From Peribacillus frigoritolerans (GTDB lineage Bacteria; Bacillota; Bacilli; Bacillales; DSM-1321): DNA of 64,000 nucleotides. The position numbers and the translations under genes are program-made. The notes below the pieces were generated by a model. The model searched no databases. It saw nothing but the letters and a program-made list of their open reading frames with translations, and was not told the DNA's origin. The stretch lies in contig NZ_KV440950.1 in assembly GCF_001636405.1 (NCBI RefSeq), positions 3,638,778 through 3,702,777 of the forward strand. The letters run 5' to 3'. Positions 43,612 through 53,040 of this stretch are shown here, one piece after another. Numbering within the stretch: the stretch's first letter is position 1; each line of letters begins with the position of its first letter.

Positions 43612-43736
43612 CTGACTCTGTACTCTTTCCACATATAGTACACACCTTTTTCAACAGTAACGATGTCTGCCTTAATCTTAGCTTCCCATAGCCATTTAAT
43701 GATCAAGTTTCCATTTGATCTCCAATCAGGATGAAT
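43612..43736 (-). pseudogene. Unrecognised C-terminal gene fragment
   Basis: Minus strand reads IHPDWRSNGNLIIKWLWEAK, IKADIVTVEKGVYYMWKEYR and stops. It is coding-like, has no start codon and an upstream stop, and is followed by a real terminator, as expected for the end of a truncated gene. Family not recognised. Confidence 0.45.
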
Positions 43737-43790
43737 TTACCTCAATCCTTTTTATTGGTCTTTTAATAAATGTAAAATAAACTAAATCAT

Positions 43791-43820
43791 AAAGGCCCTC
43801 TCGATTGAGAAGGGCCTTTT
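43791..43820 (-). terminator. Terminator of the ABC-F gene
   Basis: AAAGGCCCTCTC/GAGAAGGGCCTTTT around GATT. Confidence 0.75.
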
Positions 43821-43831
43821 ATGGTTTGCAC

Positions 43832-45460
43832 TTATTCTTCAAGCTCTTTTTTCTTGTTCAAGAGTTGGAGGTATTCCCTATCCAATTCCGCTTTTTCCTC
43901 TTCCTTCATAACACTGGACAGTTTACCAAGTGTCTCGATGATTTGCACTTCAATCATAAGAAGCTCAGCCTGTTTATCATCAAGGCCATCCTTGCGAGTG
44001 GCTGATTTTGTTGATTCCTTATTTATAGCACATACTCTCGGAGGTTCTTTTTCAAATGAAAGTAAATGTGTTGCAAGCGATTGGATCAATGAACGATCAT
44101 GAGTCACAAAAACGATCGTTCCTGGATATGCTTTTAACACTTCTGTTAAAGCCTCTTTAGTATGAATATCCAGGTAATTTGTAGGTTCATCCAAAATCAG
44201 TACATTATAGTTTCCCAAAAAAACTTTTGCTAGGGAAGCCCTGACTTTTTCCCCACCGCTTAAAAGTGATACTTGTTTGTGAACGTCATTTCCTTTAAAA
44301 GCTAATCGTGATAAAAGTGTACGAATAAAGGCTTGATTGTAGGGACTGTCCTCCAATATATTTTCGAGAACCGTTTTACTTTCATTTAAATTTTCTTGTT
44401 GTTGGGCAAAAAATCCAATCTTTGCTGGCATCGCGACATATAAATCTGGGTGCCTTTCCACTATCTTTTTCAATAATGTCGTTTTACCTGAACCATTTTG
44501 ACCATTGATGGCGAGTCTGCAAGCTAAGGGGACATCTCCGAAAATATGTTGTTTCAGCACTCGTGACCCGACTTTCAGGGAACAGCCATTAAATCGAATG
44601 ACCCTTTTGCTATGCAAAGATGGAAATTCTGAAATATCAAAGATGATGGGGGGATCTTCCCTCGGTTTTTCTTTTTTTGCTAATTTTTCGATTCGGGTTT
44701 CGATCGCTTCAGCAGAACGGTTCAATTTCGCCTTCTGTTTCCCGGAGCTCCGTTTATGCAGCCTTGCTTCTGAATTACCCATTCGTTTAGGGGCTTTCCT
44801 AATTGAATCGGATTTGGCTTGGAGGTTTTGTGCAGCCTGTTTCAACCGGTTCTTTTCACGGGTATACTCTTCATATTGCTTATTTTCCTTTTCTGTTTTT
44901 GCCTGCTTTTGTTCTATATACGCTTCGTAATTCCCTTCATATACCGTTACCTTGCCTTGCTCAACTTCCCATATTGTTGTACAAAGATGATTCAAGAATG
45001 CTTTATCATGTGAAGTAAGCAAAATAGCGCCTTTAAAAGATTTTAAATCTTTTTCCAATTGTTCAATTCCGAATATATCCAAATGGCTGGTAGGTTCATC
45101 CGCGATCAATACATCCGCATTGGAGGAAAGGGCTGCGGCGATTTTTCTTCGGGTTCGTTCACCGCCGCTTATGATTTCTTGATTCTCATCGGGCAGTTTC
45201 CATATACTCGTTAATACCCCGCTTATTTCTTGTTCAGTTTCTTCCATCTGCGGGATATAGCTGACTGTTCCATAGCTCTCGATATGACCGGAATCGGGTT
45301 TCCTCACTCCCGCTAGTATAGAAAGCAGGGTCGTTTTACCTTCTCCATTCCTGCCAACCAAACCAACACGGTCATGACTATATAGATGAAGTGTATCAAC
45401 AGAAAGAACTTCACGGCTTCCGTAGCTTTTCTTTAAATCATTCGCTTTTAAAAATAACAT
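43832..45460 (-). CDS. ABC-F ribosome-protection ATPase (Vga/VmlR-like)
   Basis: 542-residue soluble protein with two ABC domains and no TM region. Walker A motifs GRNGEGKTTLL and GQNGSGKTTLL, signatures ISGGERTRRK and LSGGEKVRAS, and Walker B LIADEPTSHLD and LILDEPTNYLD are all present. The Lys/Arg-rich inter-domain linker (residues 180-270) is the arm that enters the ribosomal E site. Antibiotic-resistance ABC-F proteins of this shape dislodge lincosamides, pleuromutilins or streptogramins. Resistance is inferred, not shown. ATG 45460 after GGAGGGGG. The same frame stays open upstream to an earlier ATG without a good ribosome binding site. Confidence 0.9.
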   Translation of the reverse strand: MLFLKANDLKKSYGSREVLSVDTLHLYSHDRVGLVGRNGEGKTTLLSILAGVRKPDSGHIESYGTVSYIPQMEETEQEISGVLTSIWKLPDENQEIISGGERTRRKIAAALSSNADVLIADEPTSHLDIFGIEQLEKDLKSFKGAILLTSHDKAFLNHLCTTIWEVEQGKVTVYEGNYEAYIEQKQAKTEKENKQYEEYTREKNRLKQAAQNLQAKSDSIRKAPKRMGNSEARLHKRSSGKQKAKLNRSAEAIETRIEKLAKKEKPREDPPIIFDISEFPSLHSKRVIRFNGCSLKVGSRVLKQHIFGDVPLACRLAINGQNGSGKTTLLKKIVERHPDLYVAMPAKIGFFAQQQENLNESKTVLENILEDSPYNQAFIRTLLSRLAFKGNDVHKQVSLLSGGEKVRASLAKVFLGNYNVLILDEPTNYLDIHTKEALTEVLKAYPGTIVFVTHDRSLIQSLATHLLSFEKEPPRVCAINKESTKSATRKDGLDDKQAELLMIEVQIIETLGKLSSVMKEEEKAELDREYLQLLNKKKELEE

Positions 45461-45907
45461 AAAAAAATCCCCCTCCATTTTTCTAGAGAGAGATCGCCTG
45501 TTACTAATATACATAAACCAAATATACCTCATCTGATTGGATATCAGAAAAAGTAGTTGTATATGAATTAGTACCTATAAACGAACAGACGCATCCCATC
45601 TCTAAACATAATCATTAAAAATCTCACATGGGTATCTAAAAAGATTCTTGTTCAAATTAAAAATGAATTCACTTTACTTACCGAAAATCCGGTAAGCAAA
45701 CAAAGTGACGGCTTATTTGCATTGAACATATCTAACCGATTACACCCATTGAAATTGATTCAGATTTACTGTTTATTTGATAAGATTACTGCTTCATTGT
45801 ATAAGGTACCTTTTCCTTCCAATGTAATGAATTAATGATTGCATATTATTCATATGTTTGTAAAGCAGATTTATACCTTTTTTGTTCATTCATAATGAAA
45901 GAGAGAG
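45461..45907. other. ABC-F leader region with hairpin
   Basis: Upstream of the ABC-F gene the frame is open for 24 codons, beginning MRYIWFMYISNRRSLSRKME. Further upstream, CACTTTACTTACCG/CGGTAAGCAAACAAAGTG (45670-45707) forms an imperfect hairpin. ABC-F genes are often controlled by ribosome-mediated attenuation with short leader peptides. This arrangement could do that but is not proven. No gene between 45710 and 45907. Confidence 0.35.
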
Positions 45908-46777
45908 TTAATTGGGCTCTACATGGACATGAACATCATACACTCCATGATCTTTCATCATCACTTTTTCTACATGTGTCGCTATATCATGTGCTTCTTT
46001 AATATCCAAGGTAGAATTGACAAGGATCACAACATCAATCACTTCATTGTTCCCGTAATTTCTTCCTTTAATTTCTTTTATCCCCTTGACTCCATCTACA
46101 TTTGTAATTACATCCTTATATAGATGAATTTTATTTTCATCAAAACCGTCAGAAAGTTCATGCGAGGCTTGACTGAATATATCCCAGGCTGTTTTGCATA
46201 TTAATAATCCAACAATGATGGCCGTAAGGGGATCAAGCCAAGGCATGTTTAATTGGGATCCGAAAATCCCTATAGCTGTTCCTATACTTACCCAAGCATC
46301 GGAAATATTATCTTTCGAAGCTGCCATAACGGCTTTACTGTTAATTTTCATAGCAAGCTTTTTATTATATCGGTATACAAAATACATGGCTATTGCTGAT
46401 AAAACACCTACATATCCGGCAATAATGTCAGGTGAATCCTCTCGACCTTTAAGCATGGAAGCAACAGCATCTATCAATACTTGTACACCAACGGCAAACA
46501 TGATAAATGAAGCTACCATTGATGCAATCGTTTCACTCTTCCAATGACCATAACCATGATCTTTATCGGGGGGTCTTTGAGCTAGCCTTAAACCGATCAG
46601 TACGGCAAGGGACGCGATAATATCAGTCGTGTTGTTCAACCCATCCGCTTTTAAAGCCGCTGAGTCGCTTATGTATCCGATAGCCAGCTTCATGATTGAT
46701 AGACAAATATAAGCAATAATACTGATGATTGCACCACGTTCGCCTAATTTGAGGTCATTATATTTTTGTTCTTCCAT
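45908..46777 (-). CDS. Cation diffusion facilitator, Mn(II)-type (MneP/MneS-like)
   Basis: 289-residue, six-TM metal/proton antiporter. TM2 has the metal site DGLNNTTDIIASLAVLIG, followed by PPDKDHGYGHWKSETIASM, typical of manganese-exporting CDFs. TM5 carries SKDNISDAWVSIGTA with the second Asp pair. A cytosolic ferredoxin-like domain ends in VYDVHVHVEP. It likely exports Mn(II). ATG 46777 after GGGGGGAAG. No MntR box identified by eye. Confidence 0.88.
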   Translation of the reverse strand: MEEQKYNDLKLGERGAIISIIAYICLSIMKLAIGYISDSAALKADGLNNTTDIIASLAVLIGLRLAQRPPDKDHGYGHWKSETIASMVASFIMFAVGVQVLIDAVASMLKGREDSPDIIAGYVGVLSAIAMYFVYRYNKKLAMKINSKAVMAASKDNISDAWVSIGTAIGIFGSQLNMPWLDPLTAIIVGLLICKTAWDIFSQASHELSDGFDENKIHLYKDVITNVDGVKGIKEIKGRNYGNNEVIDVVILVNSTLDIKEAHDIATHVEKVMMKDHGVYDVHVHVEPN

Positions 46778-46968
46778 TCAACTTCCCCCCACAATTAAGT
46801 ACCTGAATATCATAACAACTTAAAAATGGGTGGGTCTATAGCAACCTTTTTGTATCGCTTTATATAAGTAAGTGATAGATAACTATGTTGCATATGGCAA
46901 ACTATCTGAAAAGAATGATATTAATGAATCCCTGACGAAATCCCCGGATGTCATCCCCGCAAAATATC

Positions 46969-47982
46969 CTAATTCAAACGGGATTCAAATGTATTTTCGA
47001 CTGTAAAACTAAATAAAGTTCCGCTTTCATTAGATTCCAAATTATATTTTATATATAATGTCTTAGCTATATCCTCAATTATTTTTAAGCCAAGTCCCTT
47101 ACTTTTACTTTCGATATCAAAACCAATTCCATTATCCTTGATACTGACCACATTATTTTCAATGGTTATCACAAGTTTATCAGCCTTCGAATGGTTTAAT
47201 ACATTTTGAAAGACGTTATCGAATAACCTTTGCAGCCACAAGTCATTACTCATCCATTCCAACTCTCCATTTAAAGGATGATATATTAATTCAATACCAT
47301 GCATGTTATACAAATAGCCCCATTTTTTAACCATCATTTCTAACAAAGCGTGCATATTCACTTTATCATTCAAGATATAAGAATTATCTAATTCATCCGT
47401 GGATTGAATATTATATTCATTTGTTAATTCGGAAATATAATTTATTTGTTGATATAGTGATTGTAATAGTGGAGCTTGTTCCGTATATTGGCCTTCTAAA
47501 TAAAATAATTGTAATCTTACTGCTGTTAAAGGTGTATTGATGTCATGCCTTAATTTATTTAAGAGTTCCTTTTTCATTTCCTCTTGTTGCTTTAGTTCCA
47601 ATTCCCGATAGGTCGTTCTTTCAATTAGTAAGTTTACCGATTTAGTTAATTTCCCGATTTCATCATTGCTATTAACCTCTAATTTATTCGGAATCTCCTC
47701 ATCACTGGCTAAATTCCTGATGGTTTCATTCAATATATTTATTTTATTTAATAGTGAGTTAATAGATTTGGAAAATAAGAAAGCTAACAATGATAATGAT
47801 AAAATGAATACTCCCAGCATTGTAGGATATGCAAAAGATTCATGAAAAGGAATGTCATCATTTTTAGTTTTAAAGGCCCAATCATATATTAGTGACATAA
47901 GGATACTGATCATCAGTAATATACATGGCACGCTAATGACGGCACTAAATAACAATAGCTGGTATTTTCCCTTTAATTTCAT
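46969..47982 (-). CDS. Membrane sensor histidine kinase
   Basis: 337-residue two-TM kinase. TM1 is at about 10-33 and TM2 at 55-72 with only a short extracellular loop (about 20 residues), so it probably senses the membrane or a partner. HAMP-like region to 120, then the H-box LRHDINTPLTAV with His146, and the ATPase motifs NVFQNVLNHS, VSIKDNGIGFD and KGLGLKII. Its ATG overlaps the response regulator stop by four bases. Confidence 0.93.
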   Translation of the reverse strand: MKLKGKYQLLLFSAVISVPCILLMISILMSLIYDWAFKTKNDDIPFHESFAYPTMLGVFILSLSLLAFLFSKSINSLLNKINILNETIRNLASDEEIPNKLEVNSNDEIGKLTKSVNLLIERTTYRELELKQQEEMKKELLNKLRHDINTPLTAVRLQLFYLEGQYTEQAPLLQSLYQQINYISELTNEYNIQSTDELDNSYILNDKVNMHALLEMMVKKWGYLYNMHGIELIYHPLNGELEWMSNDLWLQRLFDNVFQNVLNHSKADKLVITIENNVVSIKDNGIGFDIESKSKGLGLKIIEDIAKTLYIKYNLESNESGTLFSFTVENTFESRLN

Positions 47983-48650
47983 TTCTTTATATAGGTATTC
48001 AATCTATACCCTTCTCCATATATATTTTGGATGATTTCACCTGTGTTATCATTGATTTTAGTTCTTACTTTTTTTATATGTACATTCATGATATTTTGAT
48101 TCCTATCTTCGAGCTGCCATAAATATTCAAAGAAATGTTCTTTCGTTAAAATCCGATCCCTATTTTCATATAAATAGAAAAAAATTTTACGCTCTATCGC
48201 AGTAAAAACCACTTCATTATGCAAGTCATTATTAAATACCTTCTTATGTTCGGCATCAATATATAAATGTTTAATTTGTGCGAAAGTACCATATTGATTT
48301 TCCAGCAACTTCTCCATTCTTAGTAATAGCTCCCTGGGATCAAAAGGCTTAGTCATATAATCCTCACCAATTTTCAAACCTTGAAGTTTGCTATCCATAT
48401 CATTTCGGGCAGATAGAAAAATAACTGGAATATTCAATCCTAGACTTTTTAGTTTCTTTGTAATTTGATAGCCATCATCTCCTGGCAGCATAACGTCCAT
48501 AATGACTAAATCGATCTCATTGATGATATCATTAATATCTTTTCCTTCTTTTATCCAACATACATTGTACTCTTCGCGTTGCAAAATTTTTTTCAGTAAA
48601 TCACCAATCATCCAATCATCTTCAACAATCAAAATATTATATCTTTTCAT
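47979..48650 (-). CDS. OmpR/PhoB family response regulator
   Basis: 223-residue regulator: receiver domain with acidic pocket VEDD, phospho-acceptor Asp52 in VIMDVMLPGDDG and Lys in YMTKPFDPRE, then a winged-helix Trans_reg_C domain (FTAIERKIFFYLYENRDRIL, NVHIKKVRTKI). The start at ATG 48650 has AAAGG seven bases upstream. Second of three co-transcribed genes. Confidence 0.93.
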   Translation of the reverse strand: MKRYNILIVEDDWMIGDLLKKILQREEYNVCWIKEGKDINDIINEIDLVIMDVMLPGDDGYQITKKLKSLGLNIPVIFLSARNDMDSKLQGLKIGEDYMTKPFDPRELLLRMEKLLENQYGTFAQIKHLYIDAEHKKVFNNDLHNEVVFTAIERKIFFYLYENRDRILTKEHFFEYLWQLEDRNQNIMNVHIKKVRTKINDNTGEIIQNIYGEGYRLNTYIKK

Positions 48651-48668
48651 CACAAAGCCTTTCTTCAT

Positions 48669-49634
48669 TCATTTGATAAATTCCATGGAAAGATCATATA
48701 TTTCATCAGGAGCGTATAAATAAATGCTGTGCGTCCCTTTCAGTTTTATTACATCCCCTTTTAATAGTTTCTCTGCAAAATCCTCATAATCTTCTTTTTT
48801 TTGTTTTGTATATTTTGAATTTTCATTTTCATCGGCTATCGCATCCAAAAATAAAATGGGTGTATCTTTTGGTATTGGCAAGTTAACTGATTTTTTACCA
48901 TTATTGTAACTCTGTAAAAGTTCTTGCTCCATATCATCATTAAAAAACTGTTTATAAGATAGTGTTTTATACATTTCCTTTTCATGGTCAGTCAAAAATG
49001 ATTGCCGGATCACTTCGGGATTATAAACAGCAGAAGGTACAAGACGGTGCAAACCCATTTTCGTTAAAAGATTCAATCCTTTTACTGTCAATGAATCAAC
49101 CATGCCCATTTTATGAGTCACATATTGGTGCGGTAAACCAATATCCAAAGCAATAATTCCCTTTACTTCACTTGGGTATTTTTGTGCCCAGTAAATAGCC
49201 TCAATACCTGATACCGAGTGTGGAACCAAAATATAAGGAGGTTTATTTCCACTTTCCATTAACGATTTCCTGCTTTGTTCCAATATTGTATCGATATCCC
49301 TATCATCATGAAAAACATCACTGTATCCATATCCAGCTCTTTCAATGACTGCAATCTTATTTTCTTTTGCAAACTTACTATATAATCCTTTCAATTCATA
49401 AACAGGAGCAGCAATTCCGGAACCGGACATAAAAACGTATGTATCCTCACCGCTGCCTTCCGTATATACATTAATTTCTTTGTTATTAAAATCAACGGGT
49501 GTTCCTTCACTGATTAATGATGATTCCTTTCCCTTTTGATAATTATGGTAAATAAAAACAGCCATCGCTACAAATAAGATCATAGCAAAGAAGGTAAAAA
49601 ATATATTCTTTGATACTTTTATTATTTTTCTCAT
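48669..49634 (-). CDS. Membrane-anchored alpha/beta hydrolase
   Basis: 321-residue hydrolase. One N-terminal TM segment (NIFFTFFAMILFVAMAVFIY) leaves the catalytic domain outside. VFMSGSGIAAPVYELKGLYS forms the oxyanion region, the nucleophile Ser is in LVPHSVSGIEAIYWAQ, and GTHSIYLYAPDEIYD has the catalytic His. First gene of an operon with the two-component system, 18 bases ahead of the regulator start, so it may be its target or its signal-generating partner. ATG 49634 after AAAGGAG. Confidence 0.85.
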   Translation of the reverse strand: MRKIIKVSKNIFFTFFAMILFVAMAVFIYHNYQKGKESSLISEGTPVDFNNKEINVYTEGSGEDTYVFMSGSGIAAPVYELKGLYSKFAKENKIAVIERAGYGYSDVFHDDRDIDTILEQSRKSLMESGNKPPYILVPHSVSGIEAIYWAQKYPSEVKGIIALDIGLPHQYVTHKMGMVDSLTVKGLNLLTKMGLHRLVPSAVYNPEVIRQSFLTDHEKEMYKTLSYKQFFNDDMEQELLQSYNNGKKSVNLPIPKDTPILFLDAIADENENSKYTKQKKEDYEDFAEKLLKGDVIKLKGTHSIYLYAPDEIYDLSMEFIK

Positions 49635-49755
49635 ATAGAAAACTCCTTTCAAGTTATACTGAAAGGATATATGTTAATAATAAATTTCTAATTAATTTTC
49701 TTTGTATATTTTCACTAAGAAAAGTTTAACTTTTAATGACCAGTGAATTTCATTA

Positions 49756-49781
49756 GAAAAAGGCTGCGCCAAAGCAGCCCT
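49756..49781 (-). terminator. Terminator of the RibD-like reductase gene
   Basis: On the minus strand AGGGCTGC/GCAGCCTT with a TTTGGC loop, then TTTTC. Confidence 0.7.
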
Positions 49782-49792
49782 CTACCATATTC

Positions 49793-50344
49793 CTACGTAT
49801 AAATAATATTATATGTCGGTTTAATCACACCGTTTGGGAATTGTTTCATTTCAACTAAATCCAATTTTAGACTTGGCTTAACACTGCCGAAAAGAGGAAT
49901 GCCTTCACCGATTATGACTGGATTCACTTTAAGCACCAATTGATCAATGAGTTTGTGTTTCAATAACGTTCCAGCCAGTTCTCCGCCCCCGCAAAGCCAT
50001 AGCTTTCCGTCACCTTGCTGTTTGAGGTTTTCAATAAACGCAACGGCGTTTCCCTCGATAAGCTCTACCTCCTCATTCGATTCAAACTGAAGGGAGCTCG
50101 AGAATATATAATGTTTCAAACCCTTATAACCTGGTTCACCCGGTTTGGCTCCGAATTGAAATCCAAATTCATATGTTTTACTTCCCATCAATACCGCTTC
50201 ATATTGCTGGATATCGGATAAAAAGTCCGGGACATGCTCTCCTTCAAATAAGAAAAAAGAATGATTGATATCCCCTTCCAACATTGCTTGGTCGGCAATG
50301 AAATTATCCAGTGAAACGGCTACATGATATACCAATTCTGCCAC
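49793..50344 (-). CDS. Dihydrofolate reductase-fold protein (RibD C-terminal domain family)
   Basis: 183-residue pyridine-nucleotide-dependent reductase of the RibD_C type. Visible blocks: VYHVAVSLDNFIA at the start, AVLMGSKTYEFGFQFGAKPG and KLWLCGGGELAGTLLKHKLI for cofactor binding, and PVIIGEGIPLFG. Related YwjB/YyaP-like proteins have no assigned substrate. The start is GTG 50344, eight bases after GGAGG. Single gene. Confidence 0.87.
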   Translation of the reverse strand: MAELVYHVAVSLDNFIADQAMLEGDINHSFFLFEGEHVPDFLSDIQQYEAVLMGSKTYEFGFQFGAKPGEPGYKGLKHYIFSSSLQFESNEEVELIEGNAVAFIENLKQQGDGKLWLCGGGELAGTLLKHKLIDQLVLKVNPVIIGEGIPLFGSVKPSLKLDLVEMKQFPNGVIKPTYNIIYT

Positions 50345-50416
50345 TTGGCATCCCTCCAAAAGTGATTACACATTTTACGCGAACAAAGAGTGTGCCATAA
50401 CCGATTGTAAAAGGTA

Positions 50417-51262
50417 TCAAATAGCCATATCGATTATTCTTTTGATATGGTATTCATTTGTTTCGACACCCAATTGAGTACAAAAGTATTCATTTAGTCT
50501 GAGGAATTCTGGGATCATACGTCTCAACGTTTTAATAATTTCATTTGAATTGCGGCCACAATCCCAACTTTCCAACAGGGATAACTGCTTTCCAGCTAAT
50601 TTACTTCTATTGCCCTCGATTTTTGTCCATGCTCCATAGGGGACATCCATATGTTGTTCCATTTCCATATACCAACCAGACACAATCAGCCACCGTATCC
50701 TATCAAGATTGGATAGTGCATATAACATTTCCCTTCTCATAACGGCCCTGTAGGTTTCATGGACAAATGCAAGCAGCTTTCCTCTCCAATGCTCAACTTC
50801 ATCAGGTGTAGGTCTATACACTTTCTCTGCCGATTCTTTTATAACAGGACTCATAATATTAAAAGGATCATAGATGACTTCTACCTCTTTTAACCAGATG
50901 GAGGGAACAATTTCCTCAGGTGCATGATACCAGCTATCCACTTTTACAAAGGTATTATAATGAGTGACGACATACTGTGAATAAGGATTGCAGTCTTCAT
51001 GAAATGAAACATCTCCCCAATTATTGGCTCTATCCCTTTTTCCTTTTAAAAATTCTGCTTTACGTTTTGGAATAACAATGGTGTGCAAATCTATATCGGA
51101 GTATTGATCATCGTTTCCTTTTGCTAATGAACCAGCAATGTAAATAGCCAAAACATCAGGATCTGCCGATAAATCTTTTAATGCATTTTCCAAAAGAATA
51201 TCGCGTTGTTTCGGTAAATATGCATCTCTTTTTATATGTTTGCTAACGAATCCCGCACACAA
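50417..51262 (-). CDS. Nucleotidyltransferase-domain protein
   Basis: 281-residue protein with an N-terminal Pol-beta-type nucleotidyltransferase domain: AIYIAGSLAKGNDDQYSDID supplies the GS motif and both catalytic Asp. The helical C-terminal half (DRIRWLIVSGWYMEMEQHMD) resembles aminoglycoside/lincosamide nucleotidyltransferases. Substrate unknown. Start placed at TTG 51262 because AAAGGAG lies six bases upstream. A longer TTG-started frame is possible. Confidence 0.78.
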   Translation of the reverse strand: MCAGFVSKHIKRDAYLPKQRDILLENALKDLSADPDVLAIYIAGSLAKGNDDQYSDIDLHTIVIPKRKAEFLKGKRDRANNWGDVSFHEDCNPYSQYVVTHYNTFVKVDSWYHAPEEIVPSIWLKEVEVIYDPFNIMSPVIKESAEKVYRPTPDEVEHWRGKLLAFVHETYRAVMRREMLYALSNLDRIRWLIVSGWYMEMEQHMDVPYGAWTKIEGNRSKLAGKQLSLLESWDCGRNSNEIIKTLRRMIPEFLRLNEYFCTQLGVETNEYHIKRIIDMAI

Positions 51263-51468
51263 GACCATCTCCTTTTTTTGTAAAACCGTCAAAGTAATAT
51301 ATATTCGTGAATTAGAATAAAATCCCTTTAGCAGTATTGCCGTTTCATATATATATTGCTTCTTACCGCATTGTTTTCTTTGCCGAGTACCCGCTTTATC
51401 GCGAATCTATCCATGCATCTTCCGATATGATATATTTTGAATAATAAGTTAAAAGGAGGCATCATTTC

Positions 51469-51795
51469 ATGTTTTTTGCAAATACCCCCGAACCGCCCTA
51501 TTACGCTTGCATTTTCACTTCCCAAAGAAGCGATAAGAATGCCGCAAGCTATAATTCAACCGCTGATTTCATGGATGAACTTGCCGCTCAACAAGATGGC
51601 TATTTAGGAGTCGAAAGCGTAAGAGATCAAAACGGGTTAGGAATTACCGTATCCTATTGGAAGTCCTTGGATGCCATAAAGCTTTGGAAGGACAATGCCG
51701 CTCACAAAAAGGCACAAGAAAAAGGTATGAAAGATTGGTACTCGTCATACACCACCCGAATTTGTAAGATTGAAAGAGATTATACAAGCAAATGA
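51469..51795 (+). CDS. Antibiotic biosynthesis monooxygenase (ABM) domain protein
   Basis: 108-residue dimeric ferredoxin-like fold. The core DGYLGVESVRDQNGLGITVSYW and KSLDAIKLWKDNAAHKKAQE is the standard ABM pattern. Such proteins are cofactor-free or heme-degrading monooxygenases; this one lacks features that decide between them. ATG 51469 after AAAAGGAGG. Single gene, followed directly by a repeat element. Confidence 0.85.
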   Translation: MFFANTPEPPYYACIFTSQRSDKNAASYNSTADFMDELAAQQDGYLGVESVRDQNGLGITVSYWKSLDAIKLWKDNAAHKKAQEKGMKDWYSSYTTRICKIERDYTSK

Positions 51796-51862
51796 GTAAA
51801 CTAAGATTTATGAATATATAGTTATAAAAAAAACCGCTCTACTATTTTGGGTTAGTAAATTC

Positions 51863-51996
51863 GAACGTTGATTTCCATTCCAGGCACTCGCTTTCCGCGG
51901 GCGGTCCGGGAGCCTCCTCGGCGCTCTTCGCGCCTGTGGGGTCTCCCTTGGTCGCGCTTTTCCCGCAGGAGTCTCGTACCTTCCATTTCAATCAAC
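51863..51996. repeat. GC-rich 134-bp dispersed repeat, copy 2
   Basis: Starts GAACGTTGATTTCCATTCCA, has a very GC-rich middle (CTTTCCGCGGGCGGTCCGGG) and ends CCATTTCAATCAAC. It differs from the copy at 57379 at about six positions over 134 bases. Much higher GC than flanking DNA. No ORF with start signals. Confidence 0.85.
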
Positions 51997-52334
51997 TAGA
52001 ATTTTTTTCACTTTAGGATGTTCATCCCAAACCAAAAAGACTAATTCCCATTATGGATTTTTACTGTTTTGTGAAACTCTTATTAAATTCGACAATTTCA
52101 CCATACCCTTGGAGTTACTTTCAGATACCAAAGCCGCTTGCGGTTAGAACTTTTTTTAACTGAAATCAAACTAGTTTTCCATTGAGTTTGTCTTCAACAT
52201 GAGACCGCTAAAATCCCAATTGGTAATCATCCCCTCAGTTAAATCGTAAAAGGGCTTCGGGATGAGTGCATTCCGAAATCCACTTTTGTCGACAAACAGG
52301 GACCGCTTCTTAAACGATCTTCACAATGAATTAA
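51997..52334. other. Gene-free interval
   Basis: About 340 bases after the repeat without ORF, RNA or clear terminator. Confidence 0.4.
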
Positions 52335-52892
52335 TTAAAAGGAAAAGCCGTTAAGATCTTCTTTTATGAGTGAGTACATGTATAAATCATCGAATTTGCC
52401 ACGGGTATATTCATAATGCCTAAGAAGTCCTTCTCTTCTAAATCCTTGTTTTTCCACTAGTTTTTGGGATGGGTGATTATCAGGTTCAATTAAAGCTTCA
52501 ATCCTTTCCAGGTGAAAGTGGCGATAACCATACATAACAACTGCTTCCAATGCTTCACTCGCAATGCCTTTTCCCCAATGTTCTTTACTTAATTCATATC
52601 CAATTTCAGCACGATGGTGTTTGGTTACCATATTCAGAAAACCACAACTTCCTATAACCTTACCGGAATCTTTTAATGTAATTCCCCATCTAATTCCCGA
52701 ACCCTTTTCGAATATGGATTCATACCACTTAATTTCATCCCATACATCATTTACTGTCTCGAATGGATCTAACCCCATTGGCTTCACCACATCTGTATCA
52801 GATAGATATTTAAACATGTCACCCGCATCTTCCAGTGTCACTTCCCTTAATATCAATCGATTGGTTTCAATAACCGGAAAAACCTTCTCCAT
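52335..52892 (-). CDS. GNAT N-acetyltransferase, RimJ/RimL type
   Basis: 185-residue acetyltransferase. The N-terminal ETNRLILREVTLEDAGDMFK is typical of the RimJ/RimL (Acetyltransf_3) branch. The acetyl-CoA loop is ELSKEHWGKGIASEALEAVV, followed by RIEALIEPDNHPSQKLVEKQ and GFRREG. Acts on a protein N-terminus or small amine. Start ATG 52892 after GGAGGAGGG. Single gene. Confidence 0.9.
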   Translation of the reverse strand: MEKVFPVIETNRLILREVTLEDAGDMFKYLSDTDVVKPMGLDPFETVNDVWDEIKWYESIFEKGSGIRWGITLKDSGKVIGSCGFLNMVTKHHRAEIGYELSKEHWGKGIASEALEAVVMYGYRHFHLERIEALIEPDNHPSQKLVEKQGFRREGLLRHYEYTRGKFDDLYMYSLIKEDLNGFSF

Positions 52893-52998
52893 CCAATTTC
52901 CCTCCTCCAAACTCCCATTTCCATATTTAACTATTTAATCATTACCTAATTAAAGTCGATAATCAACGCTTAATTGCATAGAAAATTATGATGGTAAA

Positions 52999-53037
52999 TA
53001 AAAAGGCGTCCCTACTTTCGTAGAAACGCCTTTTTTT
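52999..53037. terminator. Terminator shared by convergent/adjacent genes
   Basis: AAAAGGCGT/ACGCCTTTT with inner CTAC/GTAG pairing and A/T runs on both sides. On the minus strand it ends the methyltransferase gene. Confidence 0.75.
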
Positions 53038-53040
53038 CGT

